Source of the DNA: Magnolia sinica
Taxonomy: Eukaryota; Streptophyta; Magnoliopsida; Magnoliales; Magnoliaceae
DNA length: 64,000 bases
Reading direction: 5' to 3'
NCBI RefSeq assembly: GCF_029962835.1
Contig: NC_080573.1
Coordinates: forward strand, 93,119,501 to 93,183,500
Shown: positions 1 through 11,607 of the stretch, one piece after another
Layout: each line of letters opens with the position of its first letter
Numbering within the stretch: the stretch's first letter is position 1
Program-made: the position numbers and the translations under genes
Notes under the pieces: generated by a model
What the model was told of the DNA's origin: nothing
Database searches by the model: none
What the model saw: the letters and a program-made list of their open reading frames with translations, nothing else

Positions 1-945
1 ACTAAATATACCCATTTCTCCAAAGCTCTGAACGAACCAACCTATTGGAGAAGGCAAGTCTACACAATAATAGAAAAGGAAGAAATCAAAATCAAATATA
101 TCATCCAAATTCCAAATATTTGGATTGGATATATGCTTTAAAAAAAAGAAACCACATATCATTTAAGTCTTTGTTTTTTTTTGCTACCTGACCTGTGGGG
201 GTTGTCTTGAAGTCTTTGGCTTTAAATCTAGAAATGCAGTCCACATTCAACTGATGGGCCCTAACATGGATGCCACAAAAAACTCACATACGCTTCAATT
301 CTGATACAAAGAGTACAAGTGGGGGGCCCATAATTTTAGGGACGTGCAGTTGATCTGATGGACCCACCATGCATACTGCAAGAACCTTCCAGGCACTTCA
401 ACTCTAATGATCTATGCAAGTGGGACAGATGGTTAAGTGATCTGGAGCATTGATATGATGACCACATGGACATCACAAAAACCTCAGGGACAATTAGGCT
501 GTGATGTGTCACAATACATGCATTTTCATTTCTTAAATATTTCTACTAAACTTCGACAACCTCATGGACACTTTGATTCTGATAACCCACATATCTGTTT
601 CTTTTCATATTTCTCATATTTCTATATTTCCACAAAATGTCTCCAGAACAATGCGTATATATTATAAAGCGTCAAAAGCTTATGGACACTTCATCCATTG
701 AGATTTTTTATACCTATGTCAATATGCATACTTTCTATTTTATCATTCCACTCATCGTGCAAATGACGTGTATGTTGTATCCATGTGGGATGTACCATGT
801 TCTAAATTTGAGGGCAGTTTCCTCGCTGTGAGTACTAAATGAAATATTCACAATTCAATTTGCACGTGCATCGAAATGCAGTGTAAGCTAATAAATATAA
901 TGAGTATTGAAAGCTCGAGTAGGAATTAGTATCAACAAAAATTAC
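1..945. other. Non-coding flank, repeat-like
   Basis: I see no convincing exon here. The stretch 240-480 has the phrasing of the window's dispersed repeats (GGGCCC runs, 'gatggacccacc'), so it is probably old MITE or transposon DNA. The remaining 3' exons of the VPS2-like gene should lie on this side on the minus strand, but none is recognisable before the window edge. They are therefore either beyond position 1 or lost. Confidence 0.4.
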
Positions 946-1548
946 CGTCATGTCCATTTGTGCTGACTGCTTCTGGAATTCTTGCATCACTTTGGCCTGC
1001 TTTGCTGGTGCCATTCGCTGAAAACACCAATGTATTTGGAAGGTCATAAGAGAATGTACAAGAAACATTCTACTACCCTAGGAGAAACAGTATTCTTCAC
1101 TACTTAGAGAGGAAAAGGCAAGGTAAATGATCATGCAATAAACACAGATGACATGCATTGGTAAGCTTGGGAAGCTGAACACCTGAACTCTACATTTGAT
1201 TTTTGGACATTGACAATAAAAGTTAAATCACATCTAATGGTCCGTTACATGTAAGCAAAAGTACATACTTTATTCATAGTTGCCATTGCTTTGCTTGCAC
1301 CTTTCATTCCTTTACGATAAGTACTAGCATACATGGCCTGAAAAGATAAAATAAAAATAAAATCAAATGCTGTTTATAGAAGCAGATAAATGAAAGCCAA
1401 TTACAGAGAATTAACCACGCTGTGTTGTTGTTAGAAATTCAGACCTGTGTATGAGTTGCTACCCTCTGATCTGTGCACGACTCCCTTGCAAGTTGGTGAT
1501 TTGCTGCCTCAGACGGACGAGTTGACGGGCCAAGATTCTAGTGGCAGC
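946..1548 (-). pseudogene. ESCRT-III VPS2.2/VPS2.3-like gene, three exons with a frame break
   Basis: Three minus-strand exons with GT-AG borders lie at 1548-1445, 1337-1269 and 1017-946. They read as the middle of a plant VPS2.2/VPS2.3 (CHMP2-like) protein: ILARQLVRLRQQITNLQGSR, then KGMKGASKAMATMNK, then RMAPAKQAKVMQEFQKQSAQ. Family knowledge: ESCRT-III subunits polymerise on endosomes to form multivesicular bodies. The last two exons are 69 and 72 nt, both phase 0. The first is 104 nt where the family needs 105: one base is missing just after the codons for QIRG, so the frame shifts into a stop before the donor. The N-terminal exon (start, basic helix 1) is not found between 1549 and 5600, and the acidic C-terminus is not found before position 1. 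This is either a decayed copy or a real gene with a one-base sequencing error and long introns. The family call is firm; function is doubtful. Confidence 0.75.
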
Positions 1549-2926
1549 CTGGTGGATGCAATATGATCACATAATGGCGTGAAAAGCTAAAAATGCAGGC
1601 CATACGTGTTCCCTTCAATAGCCAAAACCATACATCTCTTACTTCTGAGTTGGAAAGGCAAGAAATAGAAGCATGCTTTATGTGGTTCAGTTTCCACACC
1701 GCCCCAAATGCAAAAATTGCATCTAGTTTGATCAGAAGTCCCGCCAATCACTATTTCGACGCTATCTGAATGATTAATAATCAACTTTTGCCGAAATACC
1801 ATTTATTTTACCATGAAGAAAATGGGTTTAAAATGATTTCATATGGGTTCAGTTTTTCACACCACCCCAAATGCAAAAAATAGCAGTTGGGTGGGAAGTC
1901 CGGCCGTACCACTGTTTTGGTGTTTTACATCCAAATGATAAATAAGCCAACTCTTTTCTGTTCTGATGATGTTTCTTTTACCATATGGAAAAAGGTCTAA
2001 AATGACTATTGATTTAACAATTAACAATTAACAATTGCATAGCTTGCTGGTTGAGTGTGCACCTGTGACAGAGGTCCGCGACTCAATCGTATCAGAGCCT
2101 AGCCACTCTTAAGATTTGAATTTTACCAGTTTCAAATCGAGTCAGAGAGTCATAAACTTTTTTGTAACACTTCCATGTACGAATGATACACTTCAGCCTG
2201 CATCATCAAACACTCATCTCCCAAAACAAATCTCAGAATATGGGTTGTTACTGCTCTTAAGAATAATTGTTAGGATCCTCCAATTTGGCAAATTTTTGGT
2301 GCATCTCCCATTTACAGGGAGTCCATCATATCAACAGATTGGACAAGAGAAAAATGGTGGCATGCTTTTAATAAAGTAACAAGTAGAGAAAAATGAATCT
2401 TACTTCTAGCATAAGATGTTTAACCTCGGCTTGCATTAAAATAATGTATGTGAAGTCTGATTTTGGCTCAATTAGTAAATAGGTTAGATTCAGGATGACC
2501 TTGACATGGCCCAAACCTGGCCCATAACCACCCCTAAATGATTATCCAATCAATTTACTTTCATTCAACATAAATATAGTAATAAGCCTGCTGGAAAATA
2601 ATTTACTGCAAATAGGAACTACAATATCTTCCTTCCAAGTACCCCTAAAAAATGTGCTGGATAGCATTCCAATACTCTGTGTAGGTTAAAGACCAGGGCA
2701 CAAGAACTATTCAGTTACTTTTAATGGTAAAACAAAGCAAAACATAACAAAGAAAATGCAATCAATAACAAGACATAGATTAAAAGTACAAGACTAATAA
2801 CCATCTGGTTTTGTTAAAAAATATAAGCACTTCTCTAATCAATGCTAAAGATCTACATTTTTCAGTAATTGAGTTACTATACATATAAAAAAATAGTCTA
2901 GAGATGGCCAATATGAAAAAAAAAAA

Positions 2927-2957
<31 letters not shown>

Positions 2958-3559
2958 GATATTGAGAATTTTGAAATTGATTCCATGTGTGCTCACATTT
3001 ATGCTCCAGATAACCAAACTGCATCAAAATGTGATTAAGCATTGCCTTGATAACCAAGTTGCATCAAAATGTGATCAACCAAAAAAGGAAGCTAATAATT
3101 AGAAAAGCTTGATTTTTTTAACTCAAAGTATCAAGATTCAAGAATCACATTTCATTGGTCATGGCTTTTAAAGGTATTGAATACAGTTTTTTTTTTTTTT
3201 TTCTTTTGAGGGCTTTCATACATTTTCTTTTCTCATGAAAGGGATGACAATTCACAAAATGTAATATAAATGTCTTATCTGAATAGGCAAGGATTCTGCT
3301 CAAAGCCAACACTGATTTTGCCATTCCTTCATCCTATAGCCACTTATACATTAAATACCTATGTAACTCAATTGTCTTCAGTAAAATCAAATCATTGTCT
3401 TAAAAGAAATGCATATTTACATGAGTGATGACGCTTGTTTCAAACATGACTGCTTATCTTGGTTTCTACTTTTTAAGCTGAAGTGATTAAGTAATCTTAA
3501 ACCAAACTCCCGAGAGACTACCTCGAGCAAGAGTAAGGATCCGTCAACAGTGATGTTTA
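1549..3559. other. Non-coding stretch with short repeats
   Basis: No supported exon. It holds a diverged local duplication (1676-1935), A-rich runs near 2918-2955 including a CAAAA short tandem, a T-rich run at 3188-3202, and a small repeat of 'gataaccaa.tgcatcaaaatgtgat' near 3005-3077. If the VPS2-like gene is expressed, this would be intron sequence on the minus strand. Confidence 0.4.
1676..1935. repeat. Diverged local tandem duplication
   Basis: Two related segments, about 1676-1765 and 1848-1935, share 'tatg.ggttcagttt..cacacc.cccaaatgcaaaaa' and then a 'gaagtcc.gcc' block. They differ at many positions, so the duplication is old. No coding role is seen. Confidence 0.5.
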
Positions 3560-3925
3560 AATGCCACACGTACAGTTCATAACCTCAATTCCATTGGGAT
3601 GAAATGAGAACACAAATATTACCCTAATTCAAAACTTCAGCAGCCTCATGAATATTTCAACAGCAGACGTTCAATCCTCACATTTTTCAGCCCACTTGAA
3701 TATTAGATTCTGCTCATTTTTTATCCCATGTCCTAAAATAAGCTAACAAAACAGACGGGCGCATCTCCAAATAGAACAGTAAGAAGCTTTGAGTGGCCAC
3801 CATGATATATGTGTCCTATCCACACCGTCCATCCATTGTTTAGTATCATTTTAGGATATAAAAACAAAAATCAGCCAGATACAAGGATCAAGCAGACTAC
3901 ACAATGGGGACTAAACTCTCGCCGT
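3560..3925. mobile_element. GGGCCCACC-family MITE, degenerate copy
   Basis: The block carries the phrases that recur through this window: 'tgaaatgagaacacaaatat', 'aatatttcaac', 'cacatttttcagccca', then 'gtggccaccatgatatatgtg' and 'ccacaccgtccatccat'. This copy sits between the VPS2-like exons and the unidentified exons downstream. It has no coding capacity. Confidence 0.6.
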
Positions 3926-4033
3926 TGAAAACTCTCAAGCAAACTACACTGGTCTTGTTTGAAGGAAAACATTCTGCTAACATCAATCTTACGATTAAAA
4001 AATTGTAGATTTTTGAGAAATTGGGTTGATTAC

Positions 4034-5569
4034 CTTGAAATCTTCATATCCTACCTCCATTGCATCTTCAAGTGCAGAAAGACCAGGTTGCACCTGCAAA
4101 AAGGGAACCCAAATAGCATGACAAGGATTTCAATACTCAAAAAAGGGTAGAATTACTCTAGTGATGAAGAGAGACGGCAAAAAATAGATAGCTCAATGCA
4201 GGTTAATAACTAGTATTTCTGCTAACAAGGTCTTTCTAATCCCAAATGTGTGTACAACCCAAGCTCCTTCATGCAACCACATATGGCAAATTGACATGAG
4301 TTCAAGATATAGAGAAATGGATGGGCAGAAAAAAAAAAAAAAAAACAGGTTGCTAAATTTCCCTATTTCAAATGTTATGGTCAACAAGAATAGAGCAGCA
4401 TTAATGTTAGGATAGGACATTTGCAAGCTGGTACTCAATTGGTGGACAACTTGGATCTTGCACTTGTGTTCCACATACCAACCTTGTCTGAACTCTAAAG
4501 CAAATCTCAGGAAGGGGAGATCAACCAGCTCCCTCCCAGTGATAAGCTTAGGAAACTGCTCCATGCTACAGAAAATTCATGATGTGCCACTCCCCTCATC
4601 TGAGAATTGGATGGCATAGATAGACATTACCTGCCTTGGACAAAAGGTCACCGTAGTTCTAGGAACCTCGTGCAACACATTCTGTAATAGCCCACTATCA
4701 TTTGAATTGCACATGGTATAGATTGCAATCATCAAATGAGAGAGAGGCCCACAACAGTAGATCTGTGCTAAAAACAATAAGAAAGTAATCTGCTGGACAC
4801 AAACACAAACACAAACACAATCTAAAAGTAATCTGCTGGACACAAACACATCTCATGGACATGCACGCCACGCATGTGAAACATCATTTTCAAACCAAAC
4901 TGCACTCGCTATTTTCAAATCTCACTTCATAGATCATATTTCGAGATAAAAGGTGTCAATTATATAAAAAATTATAATTCAAAAATAGACAATAAAGAGC
5001 ACAAATTCTGATTATAAAGGTGATATTTAGAGTTAAGTTTACCTTCATTGTCATGTTGAAACCGTTCCTTGAATACAGGGACGTCCCTTATTGATCTAAA
5101 ACATTTAAAGAGAATTACAATTAAAAGAAAGAAAGAAAGAAGAAAAGAAAAAAGGCAAGCAGGTAATTAGACACTCAAATGCAACCAAAAAGAAAAATAT
5201 AAACTTATCTGGTTAACTCCCCCTGAAGTGACACCTACACCAACCTGCAACAACGGAAACTAGATCAGTCCCTAATGTGTACTTAGCAATCGAGGCATTA
5301 AAAAAATGTAAGAGTACCTTTGGGGTGAGAACCAGCCAGTGCAACTTTAGCAGATGATCCTGCAACACTCAAAACCAGATCCTGCAAATAAGAGTACCTC
5401 TAGCATTAGCATCTTGCTATTTAAATGATTTTAAGATAGCCAGAGTAAAACCATTTACCCTTAAAGTAACTTACAGCAGATGATACTCTGTTTGAGGTGT
5501 AATTTCTGTACACCTGCTGGTGGCGCATTCTCTGCAACAGCTGCCATGGATGATGAAAATTCCCTACAC

Positions 5570-5570
<1 letters not shown>
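4034..5570 (-). other. Unidentified minus-strand candidate exons
   Basis: Several short stretches have exon-like borders on the minus strand. 4093-4034 (60 nt, phase 0) reads VQPGLSALEDAMEVGYEDFK. 4681-4631 (51 nt, phase 0) reads NVLHEVPRTTVTFCPRQ. About 4560-4493 reads LITGRELVDLPFLRFALEF. A stretch near 5383-5324 reads DLVLSVAGSSAKVALAGSH. Acceptor and donor consensus is present at each, but the phases of the other pieces do not all chain into one frame, and I recognise no family. The stretch lies upstream of the VPS2-like exons on the same strand but does not resemble a VPS2 N-terminus. It may be a rapidly evolving gene, an old pseudogene or partly chance. Confidence 0.3.

Positions 5571-5571
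<1 letters not shown>

Positions 5572-5626
<55 letters not shown>
5572..5626. repeat. (TC)n microsatellite
   Basis: An uninterrupted CT dinucleotide run of roughly 50 bases. It directly precedes (on the minus strand) the last candidate exon of the unidentified gene, so it may be 5' untranslated or promoter-type pyrimidine DNA. The Ser-Leu readings across it are repeat translation, not a protein. Confidence 0.9.
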
Positions 5627-5628
<2 letters not shown>

Positions 5629-5896
5629 ACAAGTGCAAATTACACTTAAAGAAGTGAAAATTATTACAAATCTTTCAATTCCTCAAATGGAGGTTGAAAA
5701 TTGAAATGTCAACCAAATATATCAATGTAGAAATGTGGGTGTTAAATCCATTCCATTCAATATATGTGGGTGTAATCTGAAGTGAGTGTTAAATTCATTC
5801 GATTCCATAATATGCATGCATCTGTCTATGTTACTGTATAGTTTAAAAACAAAAGTTAATTGTGTTAGTTATTGTAATGTATAATATTCATAAACA

Positions 5897-8503
5897 TCAC
5901 GGATAGATGGTTAGAAATAGCTTGGGCCATACGACAAATCCTCCTACACCGACCTCTCCAAGCGTATCATGATAACCATCTTCCTTCCATAGCTCTGATT
6001 GCGGAGCTATAATCTCCATCAGGACGACACTAAAATTTCCATCGCCCATTTCTGCTCTATGGACATGGGTTTTTGGATCCACTGCATGCACCTCACCATG
6101 AGCAATTACCCGTTTCTTCCAATCACAGAGATCGCATCTCTTGCCAAGATTTACCAAATCAGGCTACATGTACGCATATAACATGTCGTTAGTATTTTTA
6201 AATGGAAGTGCATATAATCATAACCTTAAATTAGTATTAGAGAAACGCATACATATCGACGATGCATGACTAGATTTAAATGGAGGAATTGTCGGTGGAG
6301 CCACATCCCCTTGTTCCCCTTGCTTATCTACAAAGCATTGAAACTTCTGGTGGAGATCTCCTAGGCTTTTCTGCATTTCATCTAATTTATCTACCAAATT
6401 ATCTCATTCCCGCGACACCACACCGAGCTTATGTACAATAGGCATTGTCTTCTTCAATGTAATCTTGCCTACATTTCCACCTATCCCCCGCATGCGCCCT
6501 CTACTATCACTCCCAATTGACTGTAAACAGAATTGCAATTAGATTTATCAGAGAATGCATAAGTCTAAATAAACTCAAGTATTTGAAGGACATGCATATA
6601 TACCTGTGTAAGGGCATCATCTACACTGGTCATCCGAGATGCGGGATTACTACTTTGAATCGATTTTATTTTTTCCTATGACAACATCCAAAAGAAAAAT
6701 TATAGTGCAGGAAAGAAGCATTTAAAATTCACATGGATAATGAAAGGATGTACGAGGGTTGCACTTACAAAGGTTTCTGGAAACTGCACTTTGTTATCCT
6801 TTGTTGTATGGGCTCGGATGTACACCTCAGCCCTACCAACCTTGGCATCAGTAGTAAGATTCCTCGCAATTGCCTTTTCCCCATAACATCCATGCCAAAA
6901 CACATAAATAATGGAATTAAACGACTAATAAATTGAAATAATCATCATAAATAAAGTAGAACTTTGTTATTTTAGGACATGTACCATCTCATGACGTGTG
7001 GCAGCCATGCTACGCCGACCAAGTGTAGAAGGGCCAACTTGTTTGGCCCGATTGGATGCATTTCTTACACTTGATTCCTTGAATTTATCAGTATTGCAAT
7101 AATCCACGAAGATCATCCAATCCTCAATAGGGACACCAATAGGGGTAGGATACGATTTCACAACTGCAGGATCCTTGTCCTTAATATACTTTGCATGCAA
7201 AGTGTTCTTGAAATTTCTCCAAGCAGCCTTACAGTGATCACGAACGTATGGTGACCACGCTTCTTGGTTATCCTGAAATTCATAACTACATGCCAGGATA
7301 TCACTGACCCTCTGAATGTATTGTGGAGGCACCAACCGAAAGTCTGTGTAAGTGATCGGAATGTGTGCACAGGTGAGAACACCAATGCTTGAATTGAATG
7401 CGATCTGATTTGCATCCCCTATATTCGGTTGCCCAAATTCATTAATCCCAATGACCCTTTTCACTGAAGTCCTCTCATGTAATTCTGAACCTCGCGTAGG
7501 ACCTCTCTTCTTAGACGATGAAGATGACAACCTGCCTGCATAAAAAGAAAAATATCTACACATGTTTCATCATCGCTAATATAAAAGATATTTTAAATCT
7601 AGACAATTAAGGAAAGCTATCTTATTACCTCTAGCATCTTCAGGGTCTGCATCTGCAGGGGCTGCATCCCCTAGCGGCTCTGCGCCGAATGACTCTACCT
7701 CTGAGTGAAAGAACATTTTTAAAAAAATGTTAAATCTAAACAGCTAACAAGAGCTATGTTATTACCCCTGGCATAAAAAGAAAAATAGCTACACATGTTT
7801 CATCATCACCAATATAAAAGATATTTTAAATCTAGACAATTAAGGAAAGCTATCTTATTACCTCTAACATCTTCAGGGTCTGCATCTGCAGGGGCTGCAT
7901 CCCCTAGCGGCTCTGCGCCGAATGACTCTGCCTCTGAGTGAAAGATCATTTTAAAAGAAATGTTAAATCTAAACAGCTAATGAGAGCTATGTTATTACCC
8001 CTGGCATAAAAAGAAAAATAGCTACACATGTTTCATCATCGCCAATATAAAAGATATTTTAAATCTAGACAATTAAGGAAAGCTATCTTATTACCTTTAG
8101 CATCTTCAGGGTCTGCATCTGCAGGGGCTGCATCCCCTAGCGGCTCTGTGCCGAATGACTCTGTCTCTGAGTGAAAGATCATTTTAAAAGAATTGTTAAA
8201 TCTAAACAGCTAACGAGAGCTATGTTATTACCCCTGGCATAAAAAGAAAAATAGCTACACACATGTTTCATCATCGCCAATATAGAAGAAATTTTAAATC
8301 TAAACAATTACGAAAGGCTATCTTATTACCTCTAGCATCTTCAGGGGCTGCATCCCCTAGCGACTCTGCGCCCAATGACAGTGCCTCTAAGTGAAAGATC
8401 ATTTTAAAAGAAATGTTAAATCTAAACGGATAACGAGAGCTATGTTATTACCCCTGGCATCTTTATAGGATGCATCCCCGAGCGGCTCTGCCTCTAGATC
8501 CAT
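5897..8503 (-). CDS. CACTA second gene (Transposase_24 / DUF8039), multi-exon, near intact
   Basis: Start ATG is at 8503 (MDLEAEPLGDASYKDAR, exon 8503-8452). Four small phase-1 exons follow at 8386-8330, 8166-8095, 7933-7862 and 7700-7629, then a 551-nt exon at 7535-6985. The latter holds the Transposase_24 region (…AWSPYVRDHCKAAWRNFKNT…). Later exons are near 6893-6769 (…GRAEVYIRAHTTKD…), 6676-6604 (…SSNPASRMTSVDDALTQ) and 6522-6260 (a coiled-coil stretch), ending with a DUF8039-like exon near 6157-5900 (GKRCDLCDW…). Splice borders and phases agree through the first six exons. The coiled-coil exon carries one in-frame TGA, near 6400, after VVSRE. The family is known from plant CACTA elements and is thought to help bind element DNA. 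The copy looks young apart from that stop. Confidence 0.75.
7629..8470 (-). repeat. 233-bp tandem repeat, each unit carrying one exon
   Basis: Four units repeat with a period of about 233-235 bases. Each contains an acceptor (TTTCACTCAG, TTTCACTTAG in one unit), a 72-nt exon and a donor (AGAG/GTAATAAG). The exons at 7700-7629, 7933-7862 and 8166-8095 are 72 nt. The one at 8386-8330 is 57 nt, a 15-nt in-frame deletion. All start and end in phase 1 and encode SFGAEPLGDAAPADADPEDA-type acidic peptides. The array starts from the first coding exon (8503-8452), which has a related sequence (EAEPLGDAS..KDAR). Each unit also carries a second donor-like site (CCAGG/GGTAATAAC), a relic of the first exon's donor fused to the next acceptor. 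Confidence 0.85.
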
Positions 8504-8689
8504 CTTCAAGATCTAATTTGTAACGTAATTACTATAAAATTTTCTATCCAAATAGCAAAGTACCAAGTATAATAAAGAGACAAGTAAATTAATTCATAAA
8601 TTTCTTCTATCACATTAATATGATAATGGAAAAATCAAAAAGGGCATAAATCAAAATCGTTTCGTTACATGCATAATATAACCAACAAA

Positions 8690-8986
8690 TCAGGTTTTTT
8701 TCCCTGCTCTCTTTCTTTTCTTTTTCTTTTCAACAACCACACAAATATCTTCAATGTCATTGAATAACAACTCGCCACCCATGTCTACTTCGGTGAGATC
8801 AGGTCCTACTTCAGCCTCAGTTACAACCCGTGTTTCTGATAAAATGCTTGTCTCATCTTCAACGAAAATCTTTCTTGGAACCTCCAAGACCACATGCCAA
8901 TTAGGATTTTTTGGATCTCTAGAATAGAAAACTTGCACGGCATGCTCCGTAAGAATAAATGGCTCATCACCCACTTGGTCTGAACT
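8690..8986 (-). pseudogene. C-terminal exon of CACTA TNP2-type transposase (DUF4216)
   Basis: The open stretch reads DEPFILTEHAVQVFYSRDP and then NWHVVLEVPRK, the signature of the DUF4216 tail found at the C-terminus of plant CACTA TNP2-type proteins. It ends in a Lys/Arg-rich tail. An acceptor (CTCAGTTCAG) precedes it at about 8987, so it is a genuine last exon. The upstream transposase body is missing, so this is a remnant of the first CACTA gene, correctly placed before the second gene. Confidence 0.75.
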
Positions 8987-9287
8987 GAGAAGAAAACCTG
9001 ACCATTAACAGTTAATCTCCAACAACAAAAGGGTTCTTATATTTTTATTGAATTATAACTAGAGATGGCGATTGAAGCTATTAGCTAGGCAGGAAAGCCT
9101 CTACTTCCTACACATGCAGTAAAACTCTCATGGCCATGGACAGAGCGATCGTCAGAGCGATTCTTGGTTGAAGCATTTCTTCAAACATGTAGGAGACCAT
9201 GGACAGTGGCAAATATGGCTGCCACTGCCATGGTTGCTACCCAATTTCTGGCCCTTAAAAGAGAAAATGAGAGAGAGAGAGAGTACC

Positions 9288-9371
9288 TTTCACTTCGTGT
9301 GCTCTGATTTCTTCTATTCTCTTCAGCTATTGAAGGGAGATCGATCAATGGCTGCTTCGAAGAGAACATAC
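9288..9371 (-). other. Candidate first exon of an unidentified minus-strand gene
   Basis: ATG at 9371 opens MFSSKQPLIDLPSIAEE… followed by a charged stretch and a GAAAG/GTACTC donor just before a GA/CT microsatellite (about 9270-9284). No continuation is found: downstream on this strand lies the CACTA remnant. It could be a real first exon cut off by the insertion, or chance. Confidence 0.2.
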
Positions 9372-9646
9372 CATAATGTTTATGAGTACCTCTCCGTCTC
9401 TCTTGAAGCAAAAAAGAAGAAGGAAAAAAAAATCTCTTTTATGTTTTTTCAATCCATCTTCCATTTTCTTCTTAACAAGAAAATCCATATTTACTAATAT
9501 TCTCATTTTTTTATTTTTCAAAAGAATGAGTTCGGACTTCGGACTCCGAAAGCGTCGGCTCTAGCACTCGTACTTTCAGCCCAAACCCTAACCAAGGACT
9601 CCAAAATTACCAAGTACCCCAAGTCCAAGTCCGTCAGCTTTGCCCA

Positions 9647-9660
9647 ATTTTTTGGTAGTG
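9647..9660 (-). other. CACTA terminal inverted repeat
   Basis: On + the sequence reads ATTTTTTGGTAGTG, so the minus strand begins CACTACCAAAAAAT, the canonical CACTA end. The next 90 bases inward carry 'gtccgtcagctttgcc', a subterminal motif shared with a second end at 13382. Confidence 0.8.
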
Positions 9661-10480
9661 GTCATTCACCTGTCCTTTTTTGTTGGATTTGGATTGTGTT
9701 TGAGGCAATTTGGGGCCCCTTCAATGGTGTATCCACCAGATTAATGATGTGGATCACCAAACATGCATAAGGTGTATTTAGCGGCATGTGGGGAAGATGA
9801 TAAGCATTTCCCATTTGTCATCTTATTTTTTTACTCCTATTAGACAATTCCATCCAAATGATAATATCGTGGCCATTAAATTGATGGCAATGACGACAAA
9901 AAATCAAGCAAATAATCTACAAAAGTACAAATTGACCCAAACAACATGCCTACCGTTTTCAAAGAAATAAGAGGTCATTTTAATCCAATGAATACATACT
10001 GGAGACTGCCGCTTGCACATTGAAAACATTTTTCAAATTTTAAAAGAATAAGAACAATGACATGTTCTTCATGTAGAAAAATCCAATAAATGAATGCCAA
10101 ATCATCTCACAGTACTTAAATGATAGCAGAGATACTAACCAACAGGTAAATATATCAACAATCCATGCATTTATAACCATATGTTTCTAGTGCATGTTTA
10201 TATCATGACCAAATTCAACTGCCTCAATGCTTTCGGGGGTACTAAAAAAAATCCAAGTAGGAATTTATCCATAACCCACCTATGTCAATAGCACCATACA
10301 TGTTCTCTAAAGTAAAATGCTCAAACTAGCCAGCCCATACTTGAGTACTGAAGACCCAACACAACTCTCTGGACACCAAAACCCACCAACCTACGGTGTC
10401 TTTGATATCAACACCAACTTCCAGCTTCTGAAGTTACTTTCTGCATGTTCCAGCCTTTCGCTTCCCAGATTGCACCCAAT
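9661..10480. other. Non-coding, nothing recognised
   Basis: AT-rich DNA outside the CACTA terminus with no supported exon, no clear repeat and no splice pattern I trust. Confidence 0.4.
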
Positions 10481-11146
10481 AGACATGATGAAACCTGGAG
10501 AGAGAGAGAGAGAGAGGGGCATACCTACCTACTAAGAACCAAGGTGCTAATTGGCTCTTAGAGAAGGGAAGCTACTGCTGCGGCTGTTGCTGGTGCTTCT
10601 TCCTCTTGCAGGCCTACACAACAAAGCCAAAAAGGAGTAAAAACTACAGAAAACCAAAGGAAGCAGGTGCTATTTGGGGCATAGAAAAAACGCTAGTCTT
10701 CCATCAACAACAACAACAACAAAAAACATTTGGTCTGAGCAAATCAAATGAACATATGAGGCTTGCCTTTGGATGATAAAATGACCCATATGATGGGCCA
10801 CATGGCTTATGGGTGATCCCCCACAAAAAGCACATGACTACAATCAAATAAATGTAAACATCAGATCGGGCCCCATTACTTATTAACCATCAGTTGTAAT
10901 TGCACATTCATCAGGTAGCGAAGATCGTTTGACAGGAGAGAGATTCATGCCATGATGTGTGCACCACACCAAAAGCTCCAGTTACCAAAATTTGGCCCCA
11001 CACATACCATTACCGGATTAAACCAAAAACATCTCCGTTGATCAAGCACCATGTTTCTTTTGGTTCTTAAGAAGTGATTTTTCATGAAGCCTTTAGAGAA
11101 TCCAAGGCAATGAGAACCCAAAGGCACAACAATTTCAAAATTTTAC

Positions 11147-11524
11147 AAAAGATTGTGTGGTTCAAGTTGGATAGGATAGGTAGATAATTCAGATGTTTGC
11201 AAGAAACCAAATGAAGAACAACAGACTACCTTCTCGGGCTACGGCTTCTAGAAATCTTCCGTACTCCCTGTGGCACAAAATTTGAGTTAGAACATCACCC
11301 TTTTCAAGAACATAGGGGTGAGATCCAATCATCCAAAAGATTGTGTGGTTCAAGTTGGATAGGATAGGTGGATAATTCAGATGTTTGTAAAGAAACCAAA
11401 TGAAGAACAACAGACTACCTTCTCGGGCTATGGCTTCTAGAAATCTTCCATACTCCCTGTGGCACAAAAATTGAGTTAGAACATCACCCTTTTCAAGAAC
11501 ATAAGGGTGAGATCCAATCATCCA
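11147..11524. repeat. 189-bp tandem duplication carrying a candidate exon
   Basis: Two near-identical units lie side by side (about 11147-11335 and 11336-11524, period 189). Each holds a 38-nt candidate minus-strand exon flanked by CCACAG and GTAGTC, with a few substitutions between copies (for example cgtactcc versus catactcc). The duplication is recent compared with other repeats here. Confidence 0.75.
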
Positions 11525-11579
11525 TCAGGCTGGTACGACCATTCAATTTTTGAGGAATGGAGTCGAACGTCTTCCGTAC

Positions 11580-11607
11580 TGAAGAAGAAGAAGAAGAAGA
11601 AGAAGAA
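11580..11607. repeat. (GAA)n microsatellite
   Basis: A run of GAA triplets. On the minus strand it is a CTT tract ending in TTCAG, so it could act as the polypyrimidine tract of a splice acceptor. Confidence 0.85.

Larger units (their letters stand above)
5880..9660 (-). mobile_element. CACTA (En/Spm-type) DNA transposon, internally deleted
   Basis: On the minus strand the element starts at 9660 with CACTACCAAAAAAT, the typical CACTA terminus, followed by subterminal DNA (about 9660-9560). Next come the C-terminal exon of the TNP2-type gene (8986-8690, DUF4216) and a second gene of the Transposase_24 class (8503-5897). This gene order is normal for plant CACTA elements. The catalytic body of the first gene (Tnp2 and DUF4218 regions) is absent between 8990 and 9560, so the copy cannot be autonomous. 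I could not find the matching left terminus near 5700-5900. Confidence 0.8.

Noticed and set aside
7629-8460. CRISPR-like array
   Set aside because: The 233-bp repeats with internal exons are a plant tandem duplication with splice sites. There are no short direct repeats with unique spacers, and the organism is eukaryotic.
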